Source of the DNA: Sambucus nigra | Taxonomy: Eukaryota > Streptophyta > Magnoliopsida > Dipsacales > Adoxaceae | NCBI GenBank assembly: GCA_949130495.1 | Contig: OX422221.1 | Span: 142,943,405-143,007,404, forward strand | Direction: 5' to 3' | DNA: 64,000 nucleotides | Shown: piece by piece, positions 32,817 through 44,977 of the stretch | How the letters are laid out: every line of letters begins with the position of its first letter | How positions within the stretch are numbered: the stretch's first letter is position 1 | Program-made: the position numbers and the translations under genes | Notes under the pieces: model-generated | Database searches by the model: none | The model's input: the letters and a program-made list of their open reading frames with translations, nothing else | Told to the model about the DNA's origin: nothing

Positions 32817-33380
32817 ATGGAAAAGATGTTGGCAACTACGGGCAGGGTCATGAATGTTGAAGAGGCCATGGATGAAAAATACGAGGATGAGTATGGTAGT
32901 ATCAGCGAAAAGATCCAAAGAAAGAAGGATAGAAAGAAGAGATCAGCCGACGATAAGTTCGCACGCTATACCCCTCTAGCTGTGAGTTGGGAACACATCC
33001 TCAATGAGATCAAGAATGACCGGTCGCTGAGATGTCCAGAGAAGTTAAAGGCTCCTCCACATAAGAGAAACAAGAACTTGTGGTGCGAGTTCCACCAAGA
33101 CCATGGCCATGTTACAGGCAAGAGCTTTGCCTTAAAGGATGAGATTGAGAAGATGCTGAAATCCGGTAAGTTGAGGAAGTACGTTAATGACAAGGCTCCT
33201 AAGAGGGGAAGAGACGACCCAAAAAAGAAGAGAAACGACAGATGTCGTGACGATACCCCAGCAAGAAGAGATGATGACTCGGATGGCGATGATGAAGATG
33301 ATCCAGACCTTCCACCAAAACATGACAACACCCCAGTAAAGAGGGCTAGTATGATCTCCTTTGGTGTTAACACCATATAA
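32817..33380 (+). pseudogene. gag C-terminal part with zinc-binding motif
   Basis: CEFHQDHGHVTGKSFALKDE is the Tat-type knuckle; its last expected Cys position reads Ser. It is followed by long basic and acidic runs (KKKRNDRCRDD, DDDSDGDDEDD). It would bind element RNA. It ends at TAA 33378, with protease following in the same frame. Confidence 0.82.
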
Positions 33381-33428
33381 TGAGGACTTATAGGGGGTGG
33401 TTCTGAACTGGCTGATCGAAAAGCTCAT

Positions 33429-33965
33429 GTGGTGGAGGCCAAGTCAGTCACCAAGCCAGAAGTGGTAAATCTGACATCTTTCGAAACTAAGCAGAAGAGA
33501 AAGAAGGTGGATATGGACAATCTTATAGTTGGGTTCTCCCGACACGACTTCAAAGTCATCCTAGCTCCACATGATGACCCTTTAGTAATCACAACAAGGG
33601 TGCATGGGTATGAGGTACAGAGAATCCTCGTAGATAGAGTAAGTTCAGCAGATGTGATGTTCTGGCCGTGCTTCAAGAGCCTTGGCCTCAACAGAGTAAG
33701 GTTGGTACCCTATCATCATCCGTTAATGGGCTTCAGTAGTGAAAAATTCCATCCATTGGGTATATATGAGATGGACGTGCGAATGGACGATGAGTGGCCT
33801 AAGAGGTTGACCCGAAAGATAATTTTTTTTGTTATAGATGAAAATGTATTTTCGCCCTACAACCTCATCATAGGAAGAGTAGCCCTTAAGGAGTTTGAAG
33901 CCGTGCCGTCAACGGTCCACCAGATGCTAAAATTCCTGACCCCCTATGGGGTAGGGGAAGTGTAA
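33429..33965 (+). pseudogene. aspartic protease domain
   Basis: The frame shows DPLVITTRVHGYEVQRILVD, the active-site region ILVDRVSSADVMF, then LMGFSSEKFHPLG and NLIIGRVALKEFEAVPST, matching Tat-lineage proteases. The catalytic Asp is present but the following residues have changed, so activity is doubtful. Confidence 0.82.
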
Positions 33966-34940
33966 GGTGACCAAACCATAACACGAGAATGTTACTTCAA
34001 TTCAGCTGAAGAGAGAGAGGCCCATAAGAGAGCAACTACCACATATAACATTGATACACTTGACCCCGGAGATGAAATGAAGTTGAAGAAAGGAAAGGCC
34101 GCAGAAGAGGTAGAATCCATCGTACTCAATGAGGACAAATCGAAAAAAACCATCCAGGTCGATAAAGCCTTAAAAGAGAAGATCAAGGAAGATTTGATGA
34201 GTTTCTTGAAGAAGAGGTAGAGTGTCTTCGCTTGGAGCCATGCGAACATGCCTGGCATCGACCCTGAGGTTATGTGCCATAAACTCAACGTATCTAAGGG
34301 TGCTAAACCAATCAAGCAAAGATGAAGAGTTTATTCGAGGGAGAAGTATGACGTCATCCAAAAAGAAGTCAGGAAGTTGGAAGAAACTGAGTTCATAAGG
34401 GAAGTCATATATCCGGAGTGGTTGTCAAACGCAGTCATAGTTCCCAAAGCCAATGGGAAATGGAGTATGTGCGTAGACTTCATCGACCTAAATAAGTCTT
34501 GCCCAAAAGACAACAATCCCTTACCTCGGATCGACCAGATGGTAGATTCCACTGTAGGGCATGAGCTCATGAGCTTTATGGACGCGTATTTAGGATACAA
34601 CCAGATCTTCATGGATGCCGAAGACTCAGATAAGACAACCTTCATCATGGATAAAGGGTTATATTGCTACAAGGTTATGCCCTTCGGATTGAAAAATGTG
34701 GTGGCAACATACCAACATCTTGTGAATAAGATGTTTGAGGCTCAAATAGGTAAGACTATGGAGTTTTATGCAAATGATTTGTTGACGAAGAGCTTGAAGG
34801 CCTGCACTCACATAGCAGACCTAGAAAAGAGCTTCGATACTATGGACTTGTACAGAATGAAACTCAACCCTGCGAAGTGTGTCTTCGGGGTAGGTGCTGG
34901 GAAGTTCCTTGGATTCATTGTCAATCAGAGAGGAATATAA
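33966..34940 (+). pseudogene. reverse transcriptase, catalytically damaged
   Basis: The frame runs on from protease through FAWSHANMPGIDPEVMCHKL with stops at 34218 and 34322. Then come the RT motifs YPEWLSNAVIVPKANGKW, CVDFIDLNKSCPKD, SFMDAYLGYNQI (motif A Asp) and MPFGLKNVVATYQ. Motif C reads YANDLLTKS: the first Asp of the catalytic pair is Asn, which should abolish synthesis. It stops at 34938, in the region following GKFLGFIVNQRGI. Confidence 0.88.
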
Positions 34941-35745
34941 GAAAACCCTGAGAAAATTAAAGCTTTGCTCGACATGAAGACACCAAGAAGCATCAAGGAC
35001 GTTCAGAGACTAGCTGGAAGAGTAGCTACACTCAATAGATTTGTTTCCAAAGCGACGGGCAAGTGTCTTCCGTTATTTAAGGTGCTTAGAAATTCCTTCG
35101 AGTAGGACAAAGAGTGTGATGAGGCTTTTAACCAACTCAAGTCCTACCTCGGATCTCCCTTGCTCTTATCTCGGCCCATAGCAAGAGAGAAGTTGTATGT
35201 TTATCTAACAGTCTCTGAATCAACTATAAGTGCAGCCATAGTACGGGAAGACGTTAGGGTTCAAAGGCATGTATACTTCAACAGTAAGGCCCTTCAAGGG
35301 TCTGAACAAAATTATCCTTAAATGGAAAAGTTAGCCTACGCCTTGATACATGCTTCTAGGAAGATGAAGACCTATTTTCAGGCCCATTCCATGGTCATCC
35401 TCACCGACTCCCCACTAAGACAGGTCCTCCACAAACTTGAGAAGTCGGGGTAGATTGATGACATGGGCCATTGAGTTGGGAGAGTATGACCTTACTTATC
35501 AGCCCAGGGTAGCCATCAACGGGCAGACACTTGCAAATTTTGTTGCTGAGTTCCCATGGGAAGAGACCGAGGTTGATAATAACCTAGAGACTGCAGAGCG
35601 GTCAAACGTCAACGTCTTTCGAGATCCTGAAGAGGTTGTATCCAAGAGAACCAGAAACAAAATGGCTGAGAATGAGGAAGGTCGGTACATCTTCAGACAT
35701 GGAGTCATGATAGAAGGGAGCTTCTCATCAGATAAAGATATCTGA
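34941..35745 (+). pseudogene. RT end and degenerate RNase H
   Basis: Translations such as DVQRLAGRVATLNRF, KLYVYLTVSESTISA, YFNSKALQGSEQ and MVILTDSPLRQVLH follow the RT, with stops near 35104 and 35320. A frame change near 35450 leads into RLMTWAIELGEYDLTYQPR. As in other Tat elements, this original RNase H has lost key acidic positions. Confidence 0.75.
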
Positions 35746-36411
35746 AACCTCTTTGTTGACGGGTCTTCTTACAAAAGCAAAAGCGGTGCAGGGCTAATAA
35801 TTTTAGCTCCGAATGGTGCTAACATTGAATATGCCTAAAGGTTTAAATTCAAGGCATCAAATAACAAGTCAGAATATGAGGCCATGATAGCAGGCCTCAT
35901 ATTGGCAAAGACCCTTAGGGTAAGACGACTTCTGCTTCAAAGTGACTCAAGGTTAGTTGTTAATCAAGTGTTGGGGGTTTATGAGGCCAAGGATGAAAGG
36001 ATGGCCAAATACCTAAAGAGGGTGAGAACGATACTCGAAGGTTTCGAAGAGATAAAGATAAAGAGAATACCTCAAAAAAATAATAGCCACACAGATGCAT
36101 TAGCAAGGTTAGCTTCAGCAATAAGGACAGACATCAGAAGGACAGTCCCAGTTGAGATCTTGCCCAAGGTGACCATTGAAGAAGAAGAGGTCAGTAAACC
36201 TTGCCTCAATTTTAACCTAGGGGACTCATGGATGGACCCCCTTATCAGATATATCAGAGAGGGAGAGCTGCCGGAATCAAAACTAGAGAGAAGGAAACTG
36301 AGGTACAGAGCTACAAAGTTCTTAATAGTAGGAGACGTCTTATGTAAGAAGGGATTCCTATTACCTCTCCTCAGATGTGTTCATCCCACAGAAGTTACCC
36401 GCATCCTTTAG
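35746..36411 (+). pseudogene. archaeal-type RNase H
   Basis: NLFVDGSSYKSKSGAG (Asp), FKASNNKSEYEAMIAGL (Glu) and LLLQSDSRLVVNQV (Asp) appear in order, then NSHTDALARLASA, the usual end. One stop lies near 35837. The acidic residues are present. Together with the degenerate RNase H just upstream, this is the dual arrangement of the Tat lineage. Confidence 0.85.
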
Positions 36412-37446
36412 GAGGTACACGAGGGTTCTTACTCCAGTCATGTAGGAGAAAGACCTTTGGCTAAGAGGATTATTGCGTAAGGATACTGGTGGCTGACCTT
36501 GGCCAAGGATGCTGCAGCCTATGTGAAGAGGTGCGACAAATGTCAGAGATTCTCCACTATACCCCACTAACCTCATCAGCCTATGACGTCGTTCAGTTCC
36601 CCTTGGCCATTCGCAGTATGGGGAATTGACTTAGTGGGTCCCCTGCCAAGAGCTGCAAATAACTACCGATTCCTGATAGTCGCCATTGATTACTTCTCCA
36701 AATGGGTAGAGGCCGAGCCGATGATCACGATTACAAAGCATAAGACCTTCCAATTTATTTGGAAGAACATCATATGCAGACATGGCCTCTCAAACACCCT
36801 CATCTCGGACAAAAGAATCGAGTTCAAGAATTCTTCCTTGAAAAAATATTGCGAAAGAGTTGAGACAAATCAATTTTTCTCTTCTCCTGGCCGACCTCTG
36901 GCAAACGGTCAGACAGAAGTCACCAACAGAACTATCCTCGATGGGATTAAGAAGACGTTAGAAGAAGCTAAGGGAAGATGGACTGAAGAGGTTTATGTTG
37001 TGTTATGGGCCTATAGAACAACGACTAGGACACCAATGCGGGAGACCTCATTTATGTTAGCATATGGTTCGGAGGCAGTCATACCGACAGAAGTAGGACT
37101 TCCTACTTATAGGGTTCAAACATATGATCCTGAGAAGAATGGGGAGGAGAGAAGACTTGACCTCGATTTGATCGAAGAAAGAAGGGAAGAAGCAGAAATC
37201 AGGAAGGCAGATTACCAGCAGAGAACATGAAAGTTCTATAATCAAAGGGTAAAATCAAGGCCCATAGCTGTGGGAGACCTAGTGTTGAAGAAGACGTTAC
37301 AGAAGGCAAACAAGATTCACCCGAATTGGCATGGTCCTTACAAAGTGGTTGAGGAGGTTGTGCCCGGGACCTACAGGCTATAAAACCTTGAAGGGGAGCT
37401 TTTTTCTAATCCTTGGAATGCTGATAATCTAAAAAAGTATTACATA
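36412..37446 (+). pseudogene. integrase
   Basis: The zinc-binding region is degraded by stops near 36409, 36478 and 36568 but keeps CDKCQRF. The core is open from 36583: WGIDLVGPLP (Asp), LISDKRIEF (Asp), NGQTEVTNR (Glu), WAYRTTTRTP and LAYGSEAVIP. The C-terminal region has RPIAVGDLVLKKT, NWHGPYKV and NPWNADNLKKYY, ending near 37446. Stops at 37228 and 37381 fall in the tail. Confidence 0.87.
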
Positions 37447-37544
37447 TGATGTTCCAAGAGTTCCTATGTAAAATGTATCATCTTATGAAGAGATTATTAA
37501 TGAGAAGATCGGTTCCCGTGTCAGTTCTTGGTTCATTATGCTCT

Positions 37545-38372
37545 AGTGGTAGAACTTATGAGGGTAACATCTTAATTGATGATCTCAAACCTTGAACATC
37601 ATTAACTTGGTGAATATTTTATGAGGGTAACATCTTAGTTGATGACCTCAGACCTTAACATCATTAACTTGGTGAATATTTATGAGGGTAGCATCTTAGT
37701 TGATGACATCAGACCTTGACCATTATTAATTTGGTGAATATTTTATGAGGGTAACATCTTAGTTGATGACCTCAGACCTTATAACATCATTATCCGGTGA
37801 CAAGGTCTGAGGTGAGACATCAAGATTGGATGACCTCAGACATTGACATCATTAATTTGGTGAATATCTTATGAGGGTAACATCTTAGTTGATGACCTCA
37901 GACCTGAACATCATTAATTTGGTGAATATTTTATGAGGGTAACGTCTTAGTTGGTGACCTCAGACCTTATAACATCATTATCTGCTGACAAGGTGTGAGG
38001 TGAGACATCATGATTGGATGACCTCAGACCTTGACATCATTAATTTGGTGAATATTTTATGAGGGTAACATCTTAGTTAATGAACTCAGACCTGAACATC
38101 ATTAATTTGGTGAAAATTTTATGAGGGTAACATCTTAGTTGATGACCTCAGACCTTATAACATCATTATTTGGTGACAATGTCTGAGGTGAAACATCATG
38201 ATTGGATGACCTCAGACCTTGACATCATTAATTTGGTGAATATTTTATGAGGGTAACATCTTAAATGATGACCTCAGACCTTAACATCATTAATTTTGTG
38301 AATATTTTATGAGGGTAATATCTTATTTGATGACCTCAGACCTTAACATCATTAAGTTGTTGAATATTTTAT
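37545..38372 (+). repeat. tandem array (~65-70-bp units) in the 3' region of the element
   Basis: About a dozen copies of a unit with TATGAGGGTAACATCTTAG, TTGATGACCTCAGACCTT and CATCATTAATTTGGTGAAT, interspersed with a variant carrying GACAAGGTCTGAGGTGAGAC. It begins about 100 bp after integrase. Hypervariable tandem repeats in 3' untranslated regions are known for Tat/Ogre elements and can seed satellite DNA. Confidence 0.9.
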
Positions 38373-38470
38373 TTATGGGGCTTATGAAAACATTATATGG
38401 AGGCTTCAGGCCTTAGTACAAACACATGGCATGACAAAATAAAGGACTATGTCATTTAAAAACATTCAGC

Positions 38471-38527
38471 AAATTAATGATGTTCAGGTCAAATTAATGA
38501 TGTTCAGGTCAAATTAATGATGTTCAG
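38471..38527 (+). repeat. three 20-bp direct repeats
   Basis: AAATTAATGATGTTCAGGTC is repeated three times head to tail (the last partial), derived from the CATCATTAATTTG complement of the larger array. Confidence 0.9.
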
Positions 38528-39780
38528 CAAACTATCATAAATCCTATGTACAAATTTTTATTGCATAAAATAAAAATAAATTGTTTAGTTATCCACTAAT
38601 AGGCCTAGTCAAATAATCTTGAATTGTATTGTATGAATCAGTCAAATAAGTATTTAATCTTTGCCATTTGTAATAAATGGTTAGTCTGATCAAAGTATAG
38701 AGAAAAAAAACTCAGATGTGGTTCAATTACATACACCTACTCACGTGTGGTCCCATCAATAAACTTGCGTCCGTACTATTAAAATATTAAAATATGACAC
38801 ATAATGACATGACACAAACCACATATGACTCCCAACTTATCTCATAGGGATCTAGATGGTTTTTACAGTAACCCGATATAACATGACAAGATATAAACTC
38901 ATTTTTAGGACCATTATTAAGATACAAATTAGTAATAACATGGATCCAACTCCTAATGTTTTTCATCTTTTTTTCTTTTCATTTAACAAATTGAATTTTA
39001 ACTCATATCCATTACACATGTTTCTGAATTATCTTAGGGTGTGCTTGTGTAGCTTAATTACATGCCTTCGAATTGAAATTAAAAAAAGTTTAATTCAAAG
39101 TTCAAAATATTCAAATTTAAATTTCAAAATCCAAAAAACACTTATTACACTTCTAAAAATTATAATATGAAGGGAGTAAATGGTAAATAATATTATTCAC
39201 ATGTCATTCATTAAGCTGTTCCCCAACACACCCTTAATATATACTTGAAGAATGATTTACGATATTAAGGGAGTTAATGTCTTTAGTAAATTATATTGTT
39301 CACATATCATTCATTTATAACTAGTTGATTCCGGGGTAGAATATTTTACCTTTGCCAACGTGTAAAATGTCAAAACAAATATTTTCACATGGTCAAATTT
39401 AGTTTTTAAAATATTGTAAATGAGCATACATGATATAATTATATGATTCTAGACAAATGTGAGGACAAAATTTAACTTAAGTAATAGAAAAAAATGATTT
39501 TTTTTACCTTAATACATTACTAATATTTGATTTTAGACCGAAATACAATTTCTTTTAAAAATTATACTTTGCCCAAAATTGTAAATAAATCAATTAAGTG
39601 TAACTGACAAGTGGCTTTTTTAATTAAAATAATTAAAGAATTCCAAAACAAAATAAGGATCAACAAATATTTTTTCATTCACATTTAGTCCAAGTCTTTT
39701 TATTTTGTTCCAAAAAGTTTCTCAAACATCCATTTAATCAATATTTTCATATTTTTAAAGGTTCGTGCTAGCGGTATCCT

Positions 39781-39832
39781 CGCCCCCGTCCCCCCCACCC
39801 CCCACCCCCCCCACCCCCCCACACACACACAC
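39781..39832. repeat. C-rich and (CA)n low-complexity tract
   Basis: Runs of 6-8 C separated by A or T, followed by (AC)n. The minus-strand glycine-rich open frame here is an artefact. Confidence 0.9.
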
Positions 39833-40067
39833 TATCGGAGCTCCGACGACACTTATCCGAGCTCCTTTTTTTGAGTGTTTTTATGTAGTGAGGAATTTTT
39901 TGAAATAAAAAAAAAAAAAATTGGACTAAACATGTATTAAAAAAAATGTTCGAGAGACTATTAGATATATGTCTCATAAAATAAACCCATGAAAATAAAA
40001 TAAATAAACAAAAAACTTAGAATAAAAACAACGTGCCAAAAAAGAAAAAAACCCACAACGACCACCC

Positions 40068-40600
40068 ACCTAGGTATGGCAACGGGGCAGGTTTTAAAAA
40101 ATCCTACCCCCACCCCTCCATTTAATAAATGGATAGGGACGGGACGAAGCGGCTTTATTTAAATTAACTCCTAATCCGTTCCCTTTAATAAACGGGGCGG
40201 GTCAAGACTCCTCCAGGTTGGGTTAATTTTAAACATAGTAAAATTAAAAATATTATATTATAATTTTAAAGGTCTACAATGGTTCGTATTCCAATATGTG
40301 AGACAGTCCCCCAATTATGTTTCCACCTAGATCTCTTTACAAAATTAACATACATATACAGAGTTTTTTTAACGTATGTATACATAGTTTTTATGTTGGC
40401 ATAAGTTAAACGGGGCCTGAGGGAACTATTTTATTTAAGCTAACTCCTAACCCGCCTCATTTAATAAAGGATTTTTTTTTCGAAACTCAAACTCGTTCTT
40501 AATTCATTAATTGTGTTTTAAAATCCCCCTCATTAGGGTCGGGGGGAATCGACGCTCCTACAGGTCGGTTGGATAAATTTCCATTCCTATCTACACCTAC
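40068..40600. repeat. unclassified dispersed repeat with GGCAACGGGGC start
   Basis: The segment opens TAGGTATGGCAACGGGGC, has repeated TTTAATAAACGGGGCGGG words and closes GATAAATTTCCATTCCTATC. The ends are weakly inverted. It resembles degenerate plant repeats of the 'ATGGCAACGGGG' type, but I cannot class it. Confidence 0.35.
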
Positions 40601-41105
40601 CCCATCCCCAATAGACACTAATCCTAGCAACCCCACCTCCACCCAACCCACCCATCCTAAAAGCCCCACCTCCATCCCCATGCATAACCCTCCTCTCACC
40701 CTCCCTCCAGACTCACAGTCAAACACAAATACATTACAAGCCAAACCCAAAACCATTATCAGTCGAACCCTAAAATATCAATCTCAACCAAAATGAGAAC
40801 CTAACTAAAAAAAAATCACAACCAAATAGCTCCAAAAACACAACAATAGAACCAAACTCTCAACCATGTCTTAACCAAAATCACAATGAAATCGGGCTTC
40901 TGGTGGTGCAGAGAGATAGGGAGTGGGAGAGGTTGTGCAATTGTTGACTAGGTGGGTTGCGGACTGGCCAGAGGGGATGGGAAGGGGGTAGGGGCTAAAT
41001 CTAAGTCGCAGATCTGGTGTCTAGTCGCTTTTTTGGAGATTTTGTTTTGTTTTTTTCATTTTTTGGGCACACTATTTTTAAAGTTTATTATTTTTTTATT
41101 ATTTT

Positions 41106-41193
<88 letters not shown>
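41106..41193. repeat. (CA)n(TA)n microsatellite
   Basis: About 10 CA units then about 34 TA units. The Tyr-Ile open frames across it are not genes. Confidence 0.95.
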
Positions 41194-41195
<2 letters not shown>

Positions 41196-41704
41196 CAGGG
41201 ACGTAGCCAGGAATTTGAGTCAGCAGGGGCTAATTTCCCTGTGATTTTCGGGGGTTCGGGGGCGGGAGGCCCCGAGCCAATTTTTTTGAGGTTATTTTTT
41301 ACGATTTGACAAAATAATGGAATTTATTTAATCTAATGGAAAAAGAAACAAATATTTAAATCAATATTTCGGTCCCAAATTTAAACCAATAATATCCCTA
41401 TTTATCTCCTAAAATTAGTCGTCAAATAAAAATAAAGAATAATTTAATCTTACAACATCGAATTTAATCCTACAAATTTAGGATTATTAACTAGTCAATA
41501 TTCTAGTGTTGACGGTGCACCATAAAACCCCAAATCTATTTCAATTCAAACCCAATTTTTTTAAAGTACTTCCACATAATTTAATCCAACAACATCGAAT
41601 TTGAACTATCAATTTCAACCCCAAATTCATATCTACAACATCAAGTTTAAACTAATTGATATTTAAACCAGCGAATTAACCAATTAAGAAATTTCTCAAA
41701 ATTA

Positions 41705-42116
41705 ACCAAAATTTACAAACTAACTAACAAACTAACAAAAATTAACACAACCTTTTAACATTTAGTCTAACTAAAAACTAATACAAATTAATCATTTAGC
41801 AAACTAACCCAAATTAACATCATTTAGTCTTCTAAGTTCTAACTAAAAACTAATATAAATTAACACTAACTAAATTATTTATTTTTCAAAACAAAAAATA
41901 AATATCAAGAACCAAAATTTACAAACTAACTAACAAACTAACAAAAATTAACACAACCTTTTAACATTTAGTCTAACTAAAAACTAATACAAAATAATCA
42001 TTTAGCAAACTAACCCAAATTAACACCATTTAGTCTTATAAGTTCTAACTAAAAACTAATATAAATTAACACTAACTAAATTATTTATTTTTCAAAACAA
42101 AAAATAAATATCAAGA
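41705..42116. repeat. 206-bp tandem duplication
   Basis: Two near-identical 206-bp copies begin ACCAAAATTTACAAACTAAC at 41705 and 41911 and end AAAAAATAAATATCAAGA. Only a few substitutions separate them, so the duplication is recent. Confidence 0.95.
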
Positions 42117-42197
42117 GATGAGGTAGTGGCTTGAAAGTTGGATGAGGTGAGGCAGCGGTGACTTCAGGTTGAGGAGAGGTTGAGAGCAGAGCCGCTG

Positions 42198-44838
42198 TGT
42201 AACCCCCCGTGTTTTAATAATTATTTTAATTAATTAATTGGAATTTTTGGGAAAAATAAATTTTTGGATTTAATGATTTTTATAAAGTAAATAAGTTGGT
42301 TTTAATATTTGAAGAATATAATTTCAATCGGATTTATAATGGAGCTTTTATTATGTTTTTAATATTAGCCTTACGTAATTTTTTTTGGGGAACCTATCGC
42401 CAGACCTGCTCGATCGATCGATCGACCTGTCAGTATTTGACGCAAATCGGCTTTTAATTTTGAGAGTTTAAGTTGGTTTAGGACTCTTAATTGGTATATA
42501 ACCATTCAAATTCGTAGGGGGGACTTCTCATAATCACTTTTTCCCAAGTCTTTCACCAGAGAGATCTTCCAAAAGTTTTCCTCTCCACCATAATCATTAA
42601 CCTCCAACTTAATTCAGTTTTTATCCCAAATTTTGAAGGCTTAATTAGGGTTCAATCAAGTTTTTCAAGAACATTTCTTTGCTAATTTTTCGAGAGGAAT
42701 CCAGATTTCTAATCAAATTTCGAATCGATCTTCACTCAGGCATGAATACCCTATTACTTTCCTTTAGTATTATGCGTTTTAAGTGTCACCTAAACCCTTA
42801 ATCATGTGTTTTTGATTAAAATCGATTAGTAACTTAATTAGAAAAAGTGAACACTTAAATTATGGGACTGTTTTTATGAAAATTTTGAATTGGATTTAAT
42901 CTTTGAAACCCTTGGGTGAGTAGGTTAGATTTTTGGGTTTTTATGGTATTGGGTGTAGGTTCTCATGTAGAATTTTATGAGATTATTTATATGGTTATTG
43001 GGACGCACTCACACTTATAAATTTGATGACGTATAACCAAGGCTCTAAAAGGCGCGAGGCGTGGTCGAGGCGTAGAGGTCAAGCCTCAAGCCTTAGGAGC
43101 CTAGGCGTAAAAAGGCATTTTTCCATTTTTTTTATTTTAATTATTCTAAGGCTAGTAATATAATAAAATAATACATACCTTGAATTTTGAAAATATATCC
43201 ATATTTTTGGTAGCCATCTTTCTCATATTCATGCTCCATAACCAATATCTGTCAACTAATCCTTTGTTATTAAAAAAAAAGTGTTCCTTAAGCCTTTTAC
43301 CAAGAATAAGGTGTAATAAGGCTTAGGCGATGCGTTTCTCTCAAGCCTCAAGCCTAGGCGGGCCTTTAGAACACAACTTATAACATAGAACAATTATGAC
43401 GCATTAAATATTATTGCATGTTAAATAATTTAACATTATTTAATGCAATTAATTATTTTGAAAATGACGACGGTGATATTCATTGAATTAAATTGAATTG
43501 GGACCTTTATGATTAATTGCTATGTTATTCTTATGAATTTTGTATTATGGGAATTATTTTATTCATGTTTGCCATCGCGGGGATGAGGGGCTTTTGGATA
43601 GTATATTGCTCAACCCTATTTTAGGATGCTTACTAGGTATGGGACTAGTGGGTAGGCCTTGGTTAAAATTTATACTTGCTAGGAATGGGACTAGTTAGTG
43701 TAAATTTGTGGGCATTTTATATTTTCGGGTGGGGCATATTTTTACGTTATATCCATATTTTGCTAGCCTAGTCATGAGATTAGGACGAGTTTTCTCTTGG
43801 TAATTCATCATATATGTAGGATAGGATGTATATATACTTTGGGACCCTAAGGTATGCAACTAAGGGGTATTTTAAGGATCTCACATCGATAAAAAAGGTC
43901 GATGGATTTGATAATTCTGAAATTGAGAATTGAGAATTGAGAATTAATACCTAGGATAATAAGACGGGTATTAAAATATGGGCAACATAAATAGCGAGGG
44001 CCGACCGTTTAAACGGGCCAATCGACGTTTTATGTCTTGTCGAGCTTGGAACCTTGTCAAATTACGAGATCGACAGTTTAAACGGATCAATGATCATTTT
44101 GACAAGGGGAAGTCGTAAACTTTGGTGGAAATTACCACCCGGGGCGGGAAAAAAAGAAGCGAGAATAATGATAATTTGGTTTAATTTAATTAAATTAACA
44201 ATTTGGGAATGTGGGATATTTAAAATGATATTGGTGTGATTTTATAAGAATCTTTGGGGGTGGTTAGTAATTTACCTTTCCTGCGTTTAATTATCTAGTA
44301 TTAATTAAAATACTCTATTATGATATCTATTACGCATAATGTTATTGTCTGGGTTCACGGACCCTATTTGAGGGGGGTAGTGTGTGTTCATGCTCGGGAC
44401 TCTAACCTCGTGCCTTGACTAACATTTTCAGGTATTAGTGCTGGAGTAGCTGCATAGGATTTATCGAATATCGATTGGAGGTGCAACTGGAGTTGCTTTT
44501 ATTTACTACTTTATTTAGTTTAGACCTTCCTTTCAATCGTATTTCTTTATGAGACTTAATTTGGGTTTTGTTTGGCCATTCGGTTCTAATGTTGTCTAAG
44601 GATTTCAGTTGGAGTATTTATAGTCAGTTGATTATTCAGATTTTTTTATCAATTCATATTTTGTGATGGTTTTTATAGTACAATTATTCTTTGGGATTGA
44701 TTATTATTCATCTTATGGATTGATTTTATTTGTCTCATATCTGTCACATGCTAAGAATGATATTTATTTAATAGCGCACGACATAGTCTGGCGGCGGTGG
44801 CTGGCCACCCCGTTTTTCGGATTGCGAGGGGTGTTACA
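42198..44838 (+). repeat. 5' LTR, 2641 bp
   Basis: The ends are TGTAACCCCCC and GAGGGGTGTTACA, and the right border is fixed by the primer site. It has a single TCGATCGATCGATCGA palindrome (42410-42426) close to its start, TATATAA near 42495, and an acceptor-like TTTTCAG at 44431. It holds a smaller insertion at 43041-43374. Confidence 0.88.
43041..43374. mobile_element. MITE-like insertion within the LTR
   Basis: About 334 bp with loosely inverted ends (GGCTCTAAAAGGCGCGAGGC at the left, GCCTAGGCGGGCCTTTAGAAC at the right). Both ends also carry CAAGCCTCAAGCC words. No coding capacity. It interrupts LTR sequence, but I cannot define a clean target duplication. Confidence 0.5.
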
Positions 44839-44840
44839 GA

Positions 44841-44852
44841 TGGCATCAGAGC
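44841..44852 (+). promoter_or_regulatory. primer-binding site (initiator-Met type)
   Basis: TGGCATCAGAGC starts 2 bp after the LTR, one base different from the TGGTATCAGAGC site complementary to the 3' end of plant initiator methionine tRNA. Confidence 0.85.
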
Positions 44853-44977
44853 ATGGTCTTAGGTCTCGTAGATTATGAGTCCATCATAGTTTCCGTGTTG
44901 CTTATATTTGATTCCTTTTAATGATTTTTACTCTTAGTTATTTTGAGTGTGATGTTGTTTTGTTCTTATCTTTTCAG

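Larger units (their letters stand above)
30488..38590 (+). mobile_element. Tat-lineage Ty3/gypsy element, 3' truncated
   Basis: An 845-bp LTR, a primer-binding site, then gag, protease, RT, RNase H, archaeal RNase H and integrase on the plus strand, followed by a tandem-repeat 3' region. No second copy of the LTR occurs downstream, so the 3' end is lost at about 38590. Gag to RT share one frame and RNase H to integrase another, with stops and at least one frameshift near 35450, so it is non-functional. Confidence 0.9.
38591..42197. other. AT-rich non-coding stretch with simple repeats
   Basis: No gene or RNA is supported. Apart from the repeats listed separately, a short GGGACGTAGCCAGGAATTTG phrase at 41197, common in plant dispersed repeats, opens the segment after the CA/TA microsatellite. 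Pro-rich open frames at 40569-40796 come from a C-rich composition. Confidence 0.5.

Noticed and set aside
37545..38372. CRISPR-like array of repeats and spacers
   Set aside because: The repeats are long, diverged and head to tail without unique equal-length spacers. The context is a plant retrotransposon.
40569..40796. Pro/Thr-rich 75-codon frame resembling a cell-wall protein
   Set aside because: It comes from a C-rich low-complexity sequence. There is no signal peptide and no repeated SPPPP-type motif.
40952..41244. Two overlapping open frames with long Tyr-Ile tails
   Set aside because: They run through a (CA)n(TA)n microsatellite and have no domain.
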